From Argopecten irradians (taxonomy: Eukaryota > Mollusca > Bivalvia > Pectinida > Pectinidae): a stretch of DNA of 64,000 nucleotides. Position numbers and translations under genes: made by a program. The stretch covers positions 35,779,540 to 35,843,539 of the forward strand of contig NC_091134.1 in the NCBI RefSeq assembly GCF_041381155.1, read 5' to 3'. Under the pieces are notes generated by a model. The model was given only the letters and a program-made list of their open reading frames with translations. It was not told where the DNA came from and did not search any database. Shown in pieces: positions 1 through 14,200 of the stretch (positions within the stretch are counted from its first letter, which is position 1; each line of letters opens with the position of its first letter).

Positions 1-476
1 TGAAATAAGAAAAGGCTTCTTTTTATTTATTTATTCAGCGACTACAAAGTCAGTATATCACTATCGATAAATCAGAGTGCATGCCTATTATCGTGACGAT
101 CATATTATCGTAATTCGAGTTTATGTATTTAAAAAATATCCAAAAACATCTGAAAACATATATACCCAAAATGATTTAATTAAATCATTAGGAGTTGGAA
201 AATCACGATAATATGCTGATTACAGTAATAGGCATGAACCCTGCTGTAATAGTCATAAGATAAGGACCGTTAAAAACCACATTCTGATCAAACCTAATGA
301 CATTACGTTTGAGTCGAATTATTTTCGTTGATCCGTTGAATTTCAAGATAACGAGTTTTGACTATATATGAATTAGCTATTCAATGATTCAATTTTATTA
401 TAATTAATGATCAATTAACTTAAGAGCCACTACCATCTACTGGATAATGTAGCTTTAAAAACAAGTTCCACTCTAC

Positions 477-3400
477 CTTATTCATTTCCAGCATGTCATA
501 AAATTTGTCGACAGCTTCGTTGAATCCTGTGGCCCGTATTTCTCCCGACTCGTCTGTGAAATTAACACTGAAGAGCTTTCCTTCCCCGCGGGAATTGCTC
601 CATGTCCTTACACTACCCTTCTGGGTAATTCTCGCCCGGATTCGCCATCTATATCAAAGTACATCCAAGTTTTTTTTAAATCGAATTCCCTCATATTATT
701 GATTTTGGATTCATTGGAATACATAAGTTTTACATGTTATTGACTACTACTGGAAGCTGTAGTCAAGAGTATAATTTTATATTTTCCAAAACTGCTAATT
801 TGTTTCAGTTAAAGATATTCTTCAGATGATGCAACCATTTCTTCAGTCTTGCCAAAATCAGTAAACTGGTTGTCAGTGGAAGAGCAACATGTCCACAATC
901 CTAACTTCCGTACCTGTTTTGGTAGGGTGTGAGAGATGAGATGGTGTGCACACGACTGCTGCCTGGTGTTGACGGTGTATTAGACCCCTTCATACTGTAA
1001 TTACCTGGTCCTTTATTAGGGTTACCTGCTGTTAAGTTAAAACATATTGATGTTGATGCTCTGCTCGTGCTTATGTCGTTATTTAAATATGATAGAAGTA
1101 TGCATTTTGTGACTTTCTCACAAGTATATAATTTCACAATTTAGTCAAAGGCTTTACTTTCATGTGTAGCAGACGTAATAGTTGTTACATGTTTCTGAAG
1201 TTTTTTAATTTATGACTTCTTTTCTAGATATTGTAAAAGTTTGGGTACAAGTACTGTGATCAGCCATATTTTACCTATTTCAAGTTTTGTGCTACATGAG
1301 TCTTCTGCTTATCATTTTTTTGGTATATTGTTCATAAAGCTCTTGATGTGATTGCTTAAATTCATAATTGCAGAAAATTCCTCAAATTTAACATTCTACT
1401 ATTTTTGCCTTAAATTTGATTGTGTTTATATTGTCTTTTTTCATGTTACAAAATTATCTGCCATTGTTGAAAGTGTTAATTGTTACATTAGTTTGTAGCA
1501 GAATAATTCTCGTAAAATTATGCTACGCTCATGTAACTATTAATATCTTCACAAGGGAGATGAATCTGTAATATCAAAATACACAGTTACCAAGTTTTTG
1601 AGTTATGTGATGTCCCTGCTTTATGTTTAGTATGATTTCAAGTCTTTGTCATTTCAAAAAGAATGAGATACAAACTTGTCAGTTTTTGTTCCATCATACC
1701 TAGTCAAAATTTCGTAAAAATACTCATTTTGGCACAGCCTTATTTCAGCGCAAACTTGATTTTGAACAGATATGATGCACAATAGTTTATGTGCATATGA
1801 TTTTGAATTAACACCTTTGGTACTGCCATATTAGCAACATAAAATTAGCGCAAAAAATAATTTTGACAAAAGAGGCACTAAAAATAGTAACATTTTTACA
1901 GAAGTAATTTGAAGATATAATGATGAGCTATTAAGTGTCTGTGGCATGGAATTGTCAGTACCTTTGTACGGGTTTGCTGGTGGAGACTGCTTGGTTGTGT
2001 TTTGCTTCTGACTGACAACACCTAATGTACAAACAAAAAACGGTTATGTTAGGGTATATACATCTATATAGTTAAAAACATTATATTCATCATGATAGCA
2101 GATCTACTCTTAAGTCGAGTCTGTTGATATGTCCAGACGTAATTTTGACATTATTGAGTGACATTGCTATCCAAACAGATCTTTCACTTGAAAACATGAA
2201 TGCATATTGTAAAGGCAAATAATGAGATAAGAATGCCAAAATTCATAACATTTTAAATTTTAATTCAAAACAAATATAAAAGTTAACAAAACAATTGAAC
2301 ACTTTTCGTGTCTGTTAATAAACAATACATTATACTAATTCATTTCTGCCCTTGTGAACTAGAACCACAAACAATAAATATTCAAATGCATTTGAATCAC
2401 ATAACTTAATCTCTTTTTACTAGTTACAATACAGATTATTCAGAATCACCTAGTTTTTCTAATTTTTTTGGCTATTCCAGACAAAAACACTATTTAGCAC
2501 ATTCACCCTGAAGACACATTTGGACTCTTCTGATTCAAACACTGGAATAGTTCATTATGAATTTTCAGGGTTGAATGAAATAGATAGATGAAGGTCAAAT
2601 CTACTATTTCCTCAACTTTCAGTTATCAAATTTCTAATACCAGACAAAAGAAATGAAATTCAGTTTTTTTCTACATACCATCCACATTTTTATCTGGAAT
2701 AACATTCACATCTTTACCCGTTTCACAACTTAAGATTAATATCATACAAAATATGATAGTGTTTAAAATTATGCATATAAATACTTAATTAATTTCAAGA
2801 AACTTTTGTTTCTGATTTCAATATAATTTGCAATTTTGAAAATATATTTTTCAAGTATTCATATAAATAGAATAAAAGCATGATTTGTTCGAACAACCGT
2901 AGGAAATTGATTCTGATTTCAACTTTTTTTCACCATTACATTATATATTAAATAGGTATGTCTGTACAATTTCATTTTAGTCTTTACTTTTACCAGGTAA
3001 TACTATAATATATACCTGGAAATTCATATTTCCGTATGAAATTCCCATCAGTCACCTTAACAAAACTAAAGATGCCATTTGACAGTACTGCACATTCAAG
3101 ACTTTTTGTTCTAATTCTCTAATAGTCCACATATCTGTTCAAAGACTTCGGGGTTTGTGACCCACCTTCGTAACAGACCATAATCAGAATTGGCACCTTC
3201 ACAATCGCGCTTACCCATATAGCTTTGACCACCCGATTCCTGTTTTGGCATCTGAGGAGGGAGCTGCGCAGAGTCTGAAAAATAACACAAAGTGTTGACT
3301 TTGATACGGCAACTAGTATATAATTTTAATCATAACAAATACAACACCAAATATCATTACCTGTTCTTGGTAGCACTACAAGAAAACTTGTCTTATTTTA

Positions 3401-6400
3401 CCAACAGTATACAGAAATAGATTAAATCACAATATCCTAATGTTTGTGTATCTATAGATCAATGACCAACAGAAAATATTGTGAAATATAGAGCATTTCA
3501 ACTTAATTCAGTTTCTTGTTGTAATTTTTAATGTTTTTACAAGCCTATCATAATGCAAAGAACATATCAAATCTATGCATTTCTTTTAAAATATTATATT
3601 ACTTGTACGTCAATTCACTGTACATTTTGTATGATTGAAAATTATCACACTCTTAAATTTGAATTTTCAACTGAAAATATGATATTGATTATTTTGTGTC
3701 ATTACATTGATATTTAAATTTATGAGAAAGTAATGTTAGTATTGGCATGAATGCAAATATGAAAGAAAAATAAAACAAAATAGTTAAATAACATTTGCAC
3801 TATAGTGATTGTTACTCAAAATCATAATTCAAAGAGCAGGAATACCACAATAACTGCACAGCAATGTCTGATTAATAATATTGGAAACACAAATTTATCA
3901 TAGGGATAAAGCTAAAAAGTAAAACTAACGGTGGCCATCCTTGTCTGCTGTAGGTTGCTGTGCTTTCAGCTGTTGAGGATTTCCAAGGCGCTGTCCCACA
4001 TCTGAACCTTTGGACAGGACGGAAACATCAAGCAGGATCATCACTCTTCTACAAAACAATTTATTATCATCACTGAAAGATGCTAATTGTAAAATCATTG
4101 CAGCTAACTGCCAAAATACTTTAATTTACAAGAACCAACTATTACCCTTTTACTAATTATTTTAATATTTTCCCTTAAAAGTCAGTATATTTCAAAACAT
4201 TTTAGTTATTTTGATATTAAAGCAGAAGGAAACTAACTTCAAAAAATATACTTTGTATTATAAATAAATGTGAATAAAAGGCATTGGAATATTTTCATAT
4301 TTATTATCGGCCATTACACTATGGCATAAATTATATCAACAGTTGATCCTTTTACTGAATGTACAAGGGAATCAGATTATTTCATACGATGGTTGTAAAC
4401 ATACTTGTCTCCTTGGATGGTGTTACAGAGATAACGATTCACTTTCACAACAGCCAAGTTGTCCATTTCTCCACTCTCCATCAGAGAGTTCAACTGTGTT
4501 GCCAACATGGCATCTACATAGATACAAAATTTCATTTTATTGGCAGCAAAACAAGAAAATATTTCGATGGAAAACTTTTTATGATTAGATCAATGATTTG
4601 TCAATTTTCATTTCCTCGTGTACGGAGAGCCATATCACAATATATTCATTTATGATTAGGAATGCTTTTGTAGATGAACAGGGACAGGTCAGGTCCCCCG
4701 GCCAGGAATCAAACATGGGTCTCCGGCGTGAAATCTACGGCTCTACCGACTTAGCCAAAGAAGCATGCTCCATCAGCTGAGTGACAAAGACCGTATTTAA
4801 CACTATGTACAAATTAAACCACACAGACCAGCTCCTTTTACACTTTATAGATGATTCAAATTTGTTGCACCTCAAAAATGTTAGCAGATCAAGGCACATT
4901 AATTTTTCTAAATATGAACATACTGATCCTAGTCCATTTCTTTCATGAAAAGGTAAGATAACAAGAAAATCTTGGCATCTTTAAAGATTTTTTAACATTG
5001 TTTATAACCATGTTTGTTACGATATCAACTTTCAAAATAAGTTACTTTAAATAGTTTTCAACAATGTATATTTGGCCGAGATAACCTACGTGAATATGAT
5101 GTTTCTCCATCAGAAAGTAAAAGCCTGTATCTGTCTGCAGTTGAGCCTTGGGCAGATATCCGCTTTGAACTCTGAAATAATTCATGAAAAATTCATCAAA
5201 TTTTAAAGTAAACAATACCCAAGATCTACTTTTGTAGACTGGCCGAATCATGTTATAATGAGGAACTTCGAAAATGAAATGTATTGGTGATGTCAAAAGT
5301 TAGTAATTACATGTAACTATAGCTACTGTTGTCTAGCTAATTTAACTATTGCAAATTATGAAATTTGCTATTGCAATATGGAGGGGCGCGTAATCAGTTT
5401 ACCCAAAATAAACCTTACAGCATCGACACTAAGTAAGACCGGGGGCCCGAGGCCCTCTTAAATTTGCTACGGGCCCCCTGATTGTTGCCGTTTGTGGCAC
5501 CGGCGGCCCTGACTATTTTACAGGAAAAATAATCTTACGAAGACAGGTAATCCACTGAATTTGCATTTGTCGGCTCTGTATGAGTGTACTAACGCATCCT
5601 AACTAACGAGCACTATAAATTCTGTCGCCCTCTCGCAACGTGTAACGAAGACGAATAGAGGTACGTGAATCTTGTGATAGCGGCATCACGAAACGTTGTC
5701 TATTAAATAACATCATTCCCTTTATCTAAGCGGTCGGGGAAAAGACAGTTGATTTACATTCCAAGATGTCGTTTTGAGTGATGGATGGGAATTACCTCCT
5801 CCACAGGCGAAAAAAACACAAAAACCTCTCAGGAAATACAAAAAAGTAATCAAATATTGAAAAAATGAAGAATCAGATGATGATGATGAATTCGATAATA
5901 TTATGCAAACAAGACTTGTTGCAGTTACAAAGAAAAGCGTTTAAGCTTATAATGGAAAACTTGAAATAAATATGAAACAATCAACGGATCAATGTTTGTG
6001 TGATTTCCCGGTTTATTAAACCTCTGAATATACATTGGTTTCAAAGGAAAGAAACATCTCGAAAAGGAAGAAATTATCCACTTCATCAATATATGATTTA
6101 ATCTAGAAGAATTAAAAAATTATGGGAGAGCGCTATCAGTGTACCCAAAAAACCTTTACAATCGCGATTTAACACTTACATGACATTAAGAATGATAAGT
6201 TTTACCTCAAATATCACTCCATCTATCAGTTATTGTTGGAGCATACAGTGGGAATGACTTTGTCATACTTACAAGAACTTGTAAAACGGGATTATCAACA
6301 GACTCTCCACCGATAATGGACTGAAATAGAATACAGATGTTGCTAGAGGCATTGTTTTATAAATACCGATAATTATATTATCATATATGTACAACAACCA

Positions 6401-6606
6401 TATAACTGTTGTAACCTGAAAAGATAGAGAACTGTGAAATGATCAACAGAACAGGATTCTTCGCACCTTGGTAAATTTACGTAAACAGACGTGTTTAGCA
6501 GGTAGACACGAAATTGTATATGACACATCTGCATATTTTAAACTCTTATTCTTATCAAAATAAGCTTCATTACCTCTAGAGCCCCTGCTGTCAGCTGTTG
6601 TACCAT
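477..6606 (-). CDS. RPA1: RPA1, replication protein A 70 kDa subunit, 5' half (partial)
   Basis: Single-stranded-DNA-binding subunit of the RPA heterotrimer, acting in nuclear replication, repair and recombination. Nine exons read on the minus strand with matching phases: 6574-6606, 6273-6320, 5090-5171, 4405-4513, 3930-4048, 3215-3274, 1962-2021, 914-1028 and 477-648, together 266 codons. The start gives [11 protein letters not shown], like the family N-terminus. The protein-interaction OB fold (DBD-F) follows, with YRLLLSDGE and [12 protein letters not shown], then GNPQQ and a Pro/Gly/Ser linker, then SLTPYQNRW opening DBD-A and [33 protein letters not shown], nearly invariant in the family. 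The last exon ends at NK, where the family continues with an aromatic strand; no such exon is seen in bases 1-476, so the rest lies beyond the left edge. Alternative acceptors exist for the exon at 2021 (the one chosen keeps phase) and at 1028/1025 (both in frame). Recognition rests on memory of the family, not on an alignment. Confidence 0.93.
4676..4790 (-). repeat. tRNA-derived SINE head or tRNA-like relic in an RPA1 intron
   Basis: On the minus strand the stretch reads TTGGCTAAGTCGGTAGAGC, like a tRNA A box, followed about 30 bases on by GTTTGATTCCTGG, like a B box, and then a run of G. The spacing suits an internal RNA polymerase III promoter. I could not fold a clean cloverleaf or name the anticodon, so this is more likely the head of a SINE than a working tRNA gene. 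Confidence 0.45.
5375..6170. repeat. Probable mobile-element insert in RPA1 intron 2 (short terminal direct repeats)
   Basis: A similar stretch occurs near both ends: around 5380-5425 (GCGCGTAATCAGTTTACCC..) and around 6124-6170 (GCGCTATCAGTGTACCC..), followed each time by A-rich text with CTTTACA or CTTACAG and TCG. The interior has no long open frame. I infer a small degraded element, but boundaries and class are uncertain. Confidence 0.3.
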
Positions 6607-6654
6607 TTCTTTCCTTGATTTGTGATGTTTTCTTTATACTGCTTCGTTGACAAA

Positions 6655-6730
6655 ATGTGAGCGATTTCCCGCTATTTCCTTAGAGTACTCGCGCATGCGT
6701 CGGTTGCGTCATTGATTATTTCCGGTGGTA
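6655..6730 (-). promoter_or_regulatory. RPA1 core promoter with E2F-, NRF1- and ETS-like sites
   Basis: Within 130 bases upstream of the RPA1 start codon (6606) lie TTTCCCGC at 6665-6672 (E2F consensus), GCGCATGCG at 6691-6699 (NRF1 palindrome core), a GCGTCA half-site near 6706 and TTTCCGG at 6719-6725 (ETS). No TATA box is evident. E2F plus NRF1 close to the start fits an S-phase housekeeping gene. Sites are read by eye; the transcription start is not known. Confidence 0.55.
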
Positions 6731-7108
6731 AAAATAGTCTGTTATTTCGTCGAAAATAACTTTTTTCGGCACCTTACGATTGATAATAAACAGGGATTGT
6801 GTTTTCAATTTTTACAAATAACATGTATATATAATATTGATTGTGTTACGATAAAAGCATGAAATATATGTTATTATGAGCATATGATTATCGCCCTTTG
6901 AACATCTTACTTTCACTTTCGAGTTACTCGGAATCGGGAGCGCTATTATTTCCTACTGTGGTTCTTATTCCTCGAATTTATTCGTGTTAATTGGTTTTAC
7001 GGGTTCGATTCGGATTGAAAATGGTGTCATCGTGACAGGTAAACTTAACTGTACTTAACATTGATTTCTTACTCAATAATATTTCAGGGGCCTGTACAAT
7101 AAGTAAAA

Positions 7109-7245
7109 CACAGGAGTTTGACATATAATATATAGAAAAAATATCCAGTCTATATACTATAACATATAATTTTTTTATAAAGAATAAAGGGGTATTTTTT
7201 AAATATGTATACTATATATTATTGACAGAACGTCAAACTCATGTG
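7109..7245. repeat. Short inverted-repeat element (about 137 bp)
   Basis: The ends CACAGGAGTTTGAC and GTCAAACTCATGTG are inverted copies with one mismatch over 14 bases, and the interior is very AT-rich. It lies in the intergenic space between RPA1 and the TRIM-DUSP gene. Probably a tiny MITE. Confidence 0.4.
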
Positions 7246-7452
7246 AAAAAAACCCAAAGTCATTGTATCCAAATTGAACTAAGCTAGGCTAGTACATGTA
7301 GATATAGTTATACATGCATATTTCTCTCAATATGACATTTGTATCTTGGCGTGTTTCACTTTTTTCTTTTACGTTTTGAAAAAGTACTTACAAACAGTTT
7401 GTATGTACTTTTGTATGTTCTTTTTGAAAACACAGAAGACAAATTTGAAACT

Positions 7453-7863
7453 TTAAAGGGCCACTACCTTTCCGAAACGGCTAAGTTTGATTTTTAAAAT
7501 AGGAATGTAAAACGAGATCAATAATTTTGTAGAGTCGCAGAAGTTATTAACTTTGCGTTTACTAGCACACTTATCATCACCTTCAGAACTGTTTAATTAG
7601 AATAAATAAAATGTTAATTTTCATAACGCGGGTTGTTTTATGTTTCCCGCCGTCGTCCTAAATGCCGCATGGTAGTTGACTATCACTGCGCCAGACGGCA
7701 AAACAGCAAAATGAATCTCCACTGTTATCGTACATTAGACAGGAAATCTTGCATATGTTTGGTGTTGTAACCTCATCTTAAGCCATCGTTATATATTTTC
7801 TTTTGTTATTAATGTTTTTAAGAAACCTTTAAATTTTGCTCCGGAAAGGTAGTGGGCCTTTAA
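7453..7863. mobile_element. TTAA-flanked MITE, copy 1
   Basis: Begins AGGGCCACTACCTTTCC and ends GGAAAGGTAGTGGGCCT, inverted repeats with one mismatch, with TTAA at 7453-7456 and 7860-7863. About 403 bases between the TTAA copies, without coding capacity. A second copy with the same ends lies at 51816-52223. TTAA duplications are typical of piggyBac-type transposition, but these ends do not show the usual piggyBac CCC start, so the superfamily is open. Confidence 0.75.
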
Positions 7864-8286
7864 CATTTTCTTCGAGAAGGATTTACGATGTCATTGTATG
7901 TCAAGAGAAGGTTTTTATAAGTTGTAATAACTTTTGCCTTATCCTTTTGTCTTTTGTTTTGACAATTTAACATGTTTAAACTAATAATGTCTTATGCTCG
8001 GTTTTAACCAGAACAAGAACGTTAAGCATCAACAATCAATCAATCGACCTAAAAAAAAAAATCAATGTAAGTAGACCACTGTGTATAACTTTTTTTTTCC
8101 CACTACAATAATTTAACTGTAACTTGATGAAAACCAAAAGGTCTTAACTTAAAGATCCTTAAAAGAGCCCACGTACATTTTAGGTAGATGCAAATCATAA
8201 AGTTAACGTCCTCTGTTTGTTGTGATGAGATTTTCTTCTTTAATTCTATTAAAATTTTGATTAATGCGCAGGACATAATCAGTGTG

Positions 8287-11200
8287 ATGGAGGATACAAT
8301 GGCTGGAGGATTAAAAGAGGAGTTGTCCTGTCCTATCTGTTTGGAGGTGTACCAGGACCCAGTCATGTTACCATGCCAACACAACTTTTGTAGAGAATGC
8401 CTGAGTATCATCGTACAGCAACACCACACAGAAATATTTCTCTGTCCATCTTGTAGATGCAAAACCCCCTTAACTGAGAAACAGGTTACAAATCTACCTA
8501 AGAATTTTGCTTTAGCAAATATTATAAGCAAGCTTCAAGTTCTTGAAGATGAAGGGTCAGAGTCAAGAACTGGACATCAGCCTGAAAAGAAGACAGAAAT
8601 TTGTCTGACACATAAGCGAAATCTGTCTGTGTATTGCAATGCTTGTGATGCGGTGCTATGTACAAAATGTCTCTCAAATCATTCCGGACATGACACTATG
8701 GATTTGGAGGATAAAGTCAGTTTATGTAAGGTAAGTTATTATTTACATATAAAAAAATGCATCTTATACAGGCATATGGATGAATTCTTAGAACAAGGAA
8801 TTTTATGATATTATTTGAAAGGGCCATGAGCCTAAATATAAACCTTGAAAGTTTGGGTAAAATTTATGATGTGCCATGCAGATACCTAACTAAATAATAT
8901 ATTTCAATTATTCATAACAATATCCAATCATATTCCATTTAGTAAAAACAATTAATTCAATATTTTTGTATATCTGTACTCTATACCACATTTCAAATAA
9001 AATGATATCTATTGCCTCAGCCTGTATCCTTACAATCATTGTTAACACTAAACAGTGGAATTAATTTTGATATTTTATAAAATAGATAATTTTATATTTT
9101 CCAGAGTAAAGTGAGGCAGTCGGTCCTTCCACAGATTTCATCACTTATTGATTATATGAACAAGTTCCATAGAAATCAGACTGCCTGTCAGAAGGATTTT
9201 GAGGTAAAGAATCATAGAATATATCTCACCCACTATAGGTGGAAACAGAGAATCTCAACCTGAGGTGAAAGATACTAATCACTACTTAAGTTATTAACAT
9301 TAGGTTAAATCTCAAACAGGGTGTTAAACTTGTAGACATCCCTGTCGAGGATAAGAGAATATATAACGTTAGTGACTATCTATTGCTTCAGATGTTAGGT
9401 TTTCACACAATAATTAACTTGATAAAGAATTCATGAATTTAATTGAAACTTGCAATTTTATATCACTTATGAAGTACTAGCACAGACTGGGATTGAATGT
9501 GATAAAAAAGTCAATCAAGCTATAATATATATTTTTGGGGGCAACATTTTGGTTTCATGATGATAACTAGAAAAAGGGCTGATGAATTTAATGGAAACTT
9601 TATAATTATAAAATGACAATGTATGTTGTATTGTAAGATTGAAGGGTCGGGTATAAAGTTCACTTTGCTGAAAATAGATATATTGCACACGCGATTAATA
9701 CAACGCGTAGTGCTTGTATTATAGCTCTCTGGAATACTGTATGTGTAGGACTTGCCCTACAATGACATCTAGTGGTGATAATTTCATTCATAAACTTCCA
9801 TTCATAAATTCCCTAATCATTGAATAATATTCCTTTCGACCAATCAGAAGGTGGCCTTTCAATTACTGCATTACCAGTAAAGCAGCCGTAGGAAGACTGC
9901 CTTTTGATTGGTAGAATACACAGAGTGTGTATAGTTCTAGAATACACAGCTCCATCTAGGTCAACTGTACCCACTGCACACTGGCGACTCCTCTATTTAA
10001 CTTTCATAATCTCTATCAATGATAATTCAAATAAGACTTAATATCAAAGGCTTATAGACCTGAGAGTTATAAAGTAAACTAATCAGAGGTTCTTTCTGCG
10101 TACATTAAAATAATTATAATGTTCTTATAATGAATAGATCTGAGGTAAAGGCAATATTACTTACCGATATAAGGCTGCCCTCATGTGTGCTTGGTTTTAC
10201 CTAAATAAGTGTATGTGCACCATAAGAGTCAAGACTGTAGGATAAACACTCATTTTTAATGAATATAAGACTTTTTATTTCTTTATAATTTTAAAATCTT
10301 TTATTTCATGTGGGAATTTTAATTAAGAAGAATGTCAAACAAAACATATATGTAATTTCTGTGATTAATTGAATATTCTCGAAATTTTTTATATCAAAGT
10401 CTTTATAATGGTTTATATATTTTGATTTTGGAAATTCATTCAGTCCCACTATGTAAACTTTCCAAGCGCATTTGGCAGTCACATAGACTATGATCTTAAA
10501 TCGCTTATCATGACATCATAATCAGTGTGATGTTACAATTGTCGTACCAGCGATCACGGAAAATGGCTGTTCAAATGGCTGCATGTTCCATCTTTGACTA
10601 GATCAAATGATTAATTAATTATAGATGCAAAATCCCATGGTATTTCAACAATTGTTCCATGCTAGCGCACTTCATGGACTTTGCCTCTGTCCAGTTGGCA
10701 TTCATATTTGTGTTTGTTTGATGTCTTATTAAGAATTAGGGCCATTTAAGACTATCCGGATTTGGTTTCCAAATGAGCTATATAACATGAGAACAAATTG
10801 ATGGATTTTGATCAAACCTCTTACTATAATATGATAGCATACCTAAGCAATAACAATAAATTTGCCATAGATTAGAAAATATAATTGACAACAGGGGATA
10901 CATGTTACTTGCAACACTTACTGTAAGCTTGTTAGTGGGGGAAGATGAAATAGGTTCCCATGTACCCATCTGGCAGCTTTTCGAAACATGGTATTTTAGG
11001 ACCGGTATGATGTCTAGTTTCATTTCATGCTTGTTGCCATTGACTACTAATGTCCAATGTGGGGTCATATGGCAGCCATCTTGGATTTCAGTAATCGAAA
11101 ATGGCTAAAATCACACATTCGCAAATATGCGCATAGATAGAGAACCAGACAACACACGGAGGCAAATAAGCACATTTTGTGACATGATTGAAACATGCTG

Positions 11201-14200
11201 AATACGATAAAATCATAATAATGACGTTACATCTTCTCAGTTTTGTGAAATGGAGTGAAAATAAGGAAATTTTCAGCTTTTTCTCTAAAAAAATTAATAA
11301 ATGACATAATTTTCATCACAAGAAAAAACACTTTGGACTAAACACTTTGTAACAGTCATTTCGAATTGATCTAACCCTTGTGTAAACAAATGTGTACTAT
11401 AAAAAGTTAGATCACATGCGTAAGGATGAATAAATCAAATATTCTGGCACATTGTAACAGTTATTCTGAATTGAATTGACTCTTGTCTAAACATATGTGC
11501 ATTAGAAAAGGACAAATTTATGTTTTTTAGAAGAAGAAGCGAGATGGATCCGCCAACACCACCATTTATAGAGAAAAATAACATAATTACAAAAAATACA
11601 TATTCCAAGAGCAAGTAAACATCCAAAGGCTAGTTCACATGTTTTATCTATAATTCACACAGTTCCCAATTTCAACTATAACGTGGTTAGCACCGTAATA
11701 ATTTCTATTTAGTGAAAATAACTGGAAAACAAAGAATTTTTCATAAACTTTCGGCTCGAGGCAGAACGAAAAGTACCAATGAGTTCGAATTATTCTCCTT
11801 GAATTTTTTTTTACCTGAAGACACGATAGCACAGCTCGATCATTACCACAAAATTAAATCCTTTCAGTCTCACGACTGCTCCTTTGGTTTTCACCAAGCT
11901 GCTGCAGGTTGGCGAAGGGTTTCTGCACTCCAGAGGAATTAATATCCACATCTATTTCGGCAATTCCGTCATGCTCCACCTAGTGCGGGAATCTTTGGAG
12001 TTGAACACCCGTCTGGTCCTAAAACTTTTGCTCAAAGTCGACTTCATTCCTTCCAGAGAGAAGTCCGAGGTTCCCAGATATCTGACCTTCATCAGCTGGT
12101 CACACCTCCATTTGCGTTGGTTTGTCAGTTTTCTGGGTTATTTCAACTCCCTGGCAGATGTGGTAACACTAGGGAGACTTCACATCAGACCTCTCCAGAT
12201 GTTCCTTCTCGCAAACTGGGTCCCTCCCAGCAGGGAATGGGAGGCGTGGCTTCCTGTCAACCAGTCCGTCAAGAGGTTTTCGTGGTGTTCGGTTCTGAAA
12301 GACTATGTTCTCCAGAGATTTCCGTTGTCCAAGCCAGTTCCCTCCAACCATGACCTTGTTCACGGATGAAAGGTTTAGGGGCTTACCTCGACGGCAATTA
12401 CCAGTCGGGGGAGTGGTCTAGGGATCAGCTCTCCGAGGACATCAACGTGCTGGAGATGAGGGCTGTTTTGTTGGCTCTGGAGGCTTTTCAGAATATTCTG
12501 CATTTTAAGGTGGGTTGTGTGGCTATGGATAACTCTACAGTTGTCGCGTATCTGGAGAGACAAGGGGAAGGTCTCACGTCATTTATGCCCTCACCATCCA
12601 TATTATTCTTCTCTGTCAGGAAATGCAGATGACTCTCTTAGTCAAGCATCTCTCAGGTAGATTGAATGTCCTGAGCGCTAGCTGGTTCTGACAGAATGAC
12701 ATCTTCAAATGGCTTGGGCTGTGGACATTCTATCTCTAGATTGGGAGGGGATGCATGCTTATGCATTTCCTCCATTCAACCTGGTGGGCAGGGTTCTAAT
12801 AGATAGTTATGGGAGTATCACTCATCTCTCCTTTTGATAGTGGCCCTGTGGCCGAGACAACCCTGGTTTCCGGAGCTCTTGTCATTTCTGGTGGATGTTC
12901 CTCTGCTTCTCCCACTCAGAATCAATCTCCTGCGCCAGCTTTGGTCCCGAGATCCTCCACCTTCACGCGTGGAAGCTATCTCAGGAGGCCTCGTTCAGAC
13001 AGGCTTTTCTTCAGACGTGTCAGCTAGCAGTGCCCGATCAATTAGGTCTTCATCACCTGCTGTTTACCAGTCATGGAAGATCTTCTGTGATTGGTGTATC
13101 GATAGGAAGATTGATCCGGTCAAGGCGTCTGTCCAGCAGATTGTGGATTTCCACCTCTGTCTTGATTAGGGTGTTCAGTCTGGACAGGCCTAGGGTATGG
13201 CAGTTAGCTCCACAGTGGAATCTAGCACTTGTGTAAAATCACTGAAGGAGACTCCTTATGGGCCTATGGGCCTTTGGTGTCGGTCTCCATTAAATTTTAT
13301 TTTTTTACTTTTAAGACTGTCTTCCTTCTTGCTCTTGCCTAAGGCAAGGAGGAATGATATCCATCTGTTCACTCTTCGTTCCTTCCTAGGGCTAAATATA
13401 GCTCTGTCTTTACCCTAATCACTGATCCTGCCTTTTTGTCAAAGATTCCTTCCTTGACAGTTTTTATTGAGTTTAAGGAGAATGATCGCTTGTTTTGTCC
13501 CTGTCGGGCGCTTAGGGTTTATCTTGATAAAACTAGGGGCGAGGTAGTATTCTTCTTGGGTCAGGAGAATTTCTCCTCCCAGTCCATATCTGGCATCATG
13601 TATGCTGCTTTTTGGCGTGGTCAGTCTACTTTCAGTGACTTTTACCCCCGGTCCCTGTCCTTTCATTCTGATGGACTGGAGGGTGGGGGTGGGGGTTGGG
13701 GGGGATCCATCTTTTAATAATACATGTATCAACAAGGTGTGTTGTCCATCAATTTTTTTCTTGTGATGAAAATTATGTCATTTATCAAATTTTTTAGTGA
13801 AGAAAAGCTGAAAATTTCCTTATTTTCCCTCTATTTCACAAAATTGGGAAGACGTAACGTCATTATTAAGATTTTATCGTATTCAACATGTTTTAATCAT
13901 ATCGAAAAATGTGATTATTTGCCACTGTGTGTTTTCTGGTTCTCTATCTATGCGTGTATATGCTAATGTGTGATTTTGGCCATTTTTGATAACTGAATTC
14001 CAAGATGGCCGCCATATGACCCTCATGGGACATTAGTTGTCAATGGCAACAAGCATAAAATGAAACTAGACATCATACCGGTCCTAAAAAACCATGTTTC
14101 CAAAAACTATCAGAGGGGTACATGGGAATCTATTTGTCCTCCCCCACTATATCTTAGCCACTGTAGTCCCAACATTTTTATAACTGCATAATATATATTA

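Noticed and set aside
4690-4765. Functional tRNA gene
   Set aside because: A- and B-box-like text is present, but I could not build a clean acceptor stem or anticodon arm.
4343-4780. Plus-strand frames of 60 to 98 codons
   Set aside because: They overlap an RPA1 exon on the other strand and a SINE-like stretch; no family match.
5042-5296. 84-codon minus-strand frame
   Set aside because: It is the wrong frame; only 5090-5171, read in the RPA1 frame, is an exon.
8103-8531. Minus-strand open frame of 142 codons opposite the RING exon
   Set aside because: It is the shadow of the plus-strand RING/B-box exon, which has the zinc ligands and splice donor.
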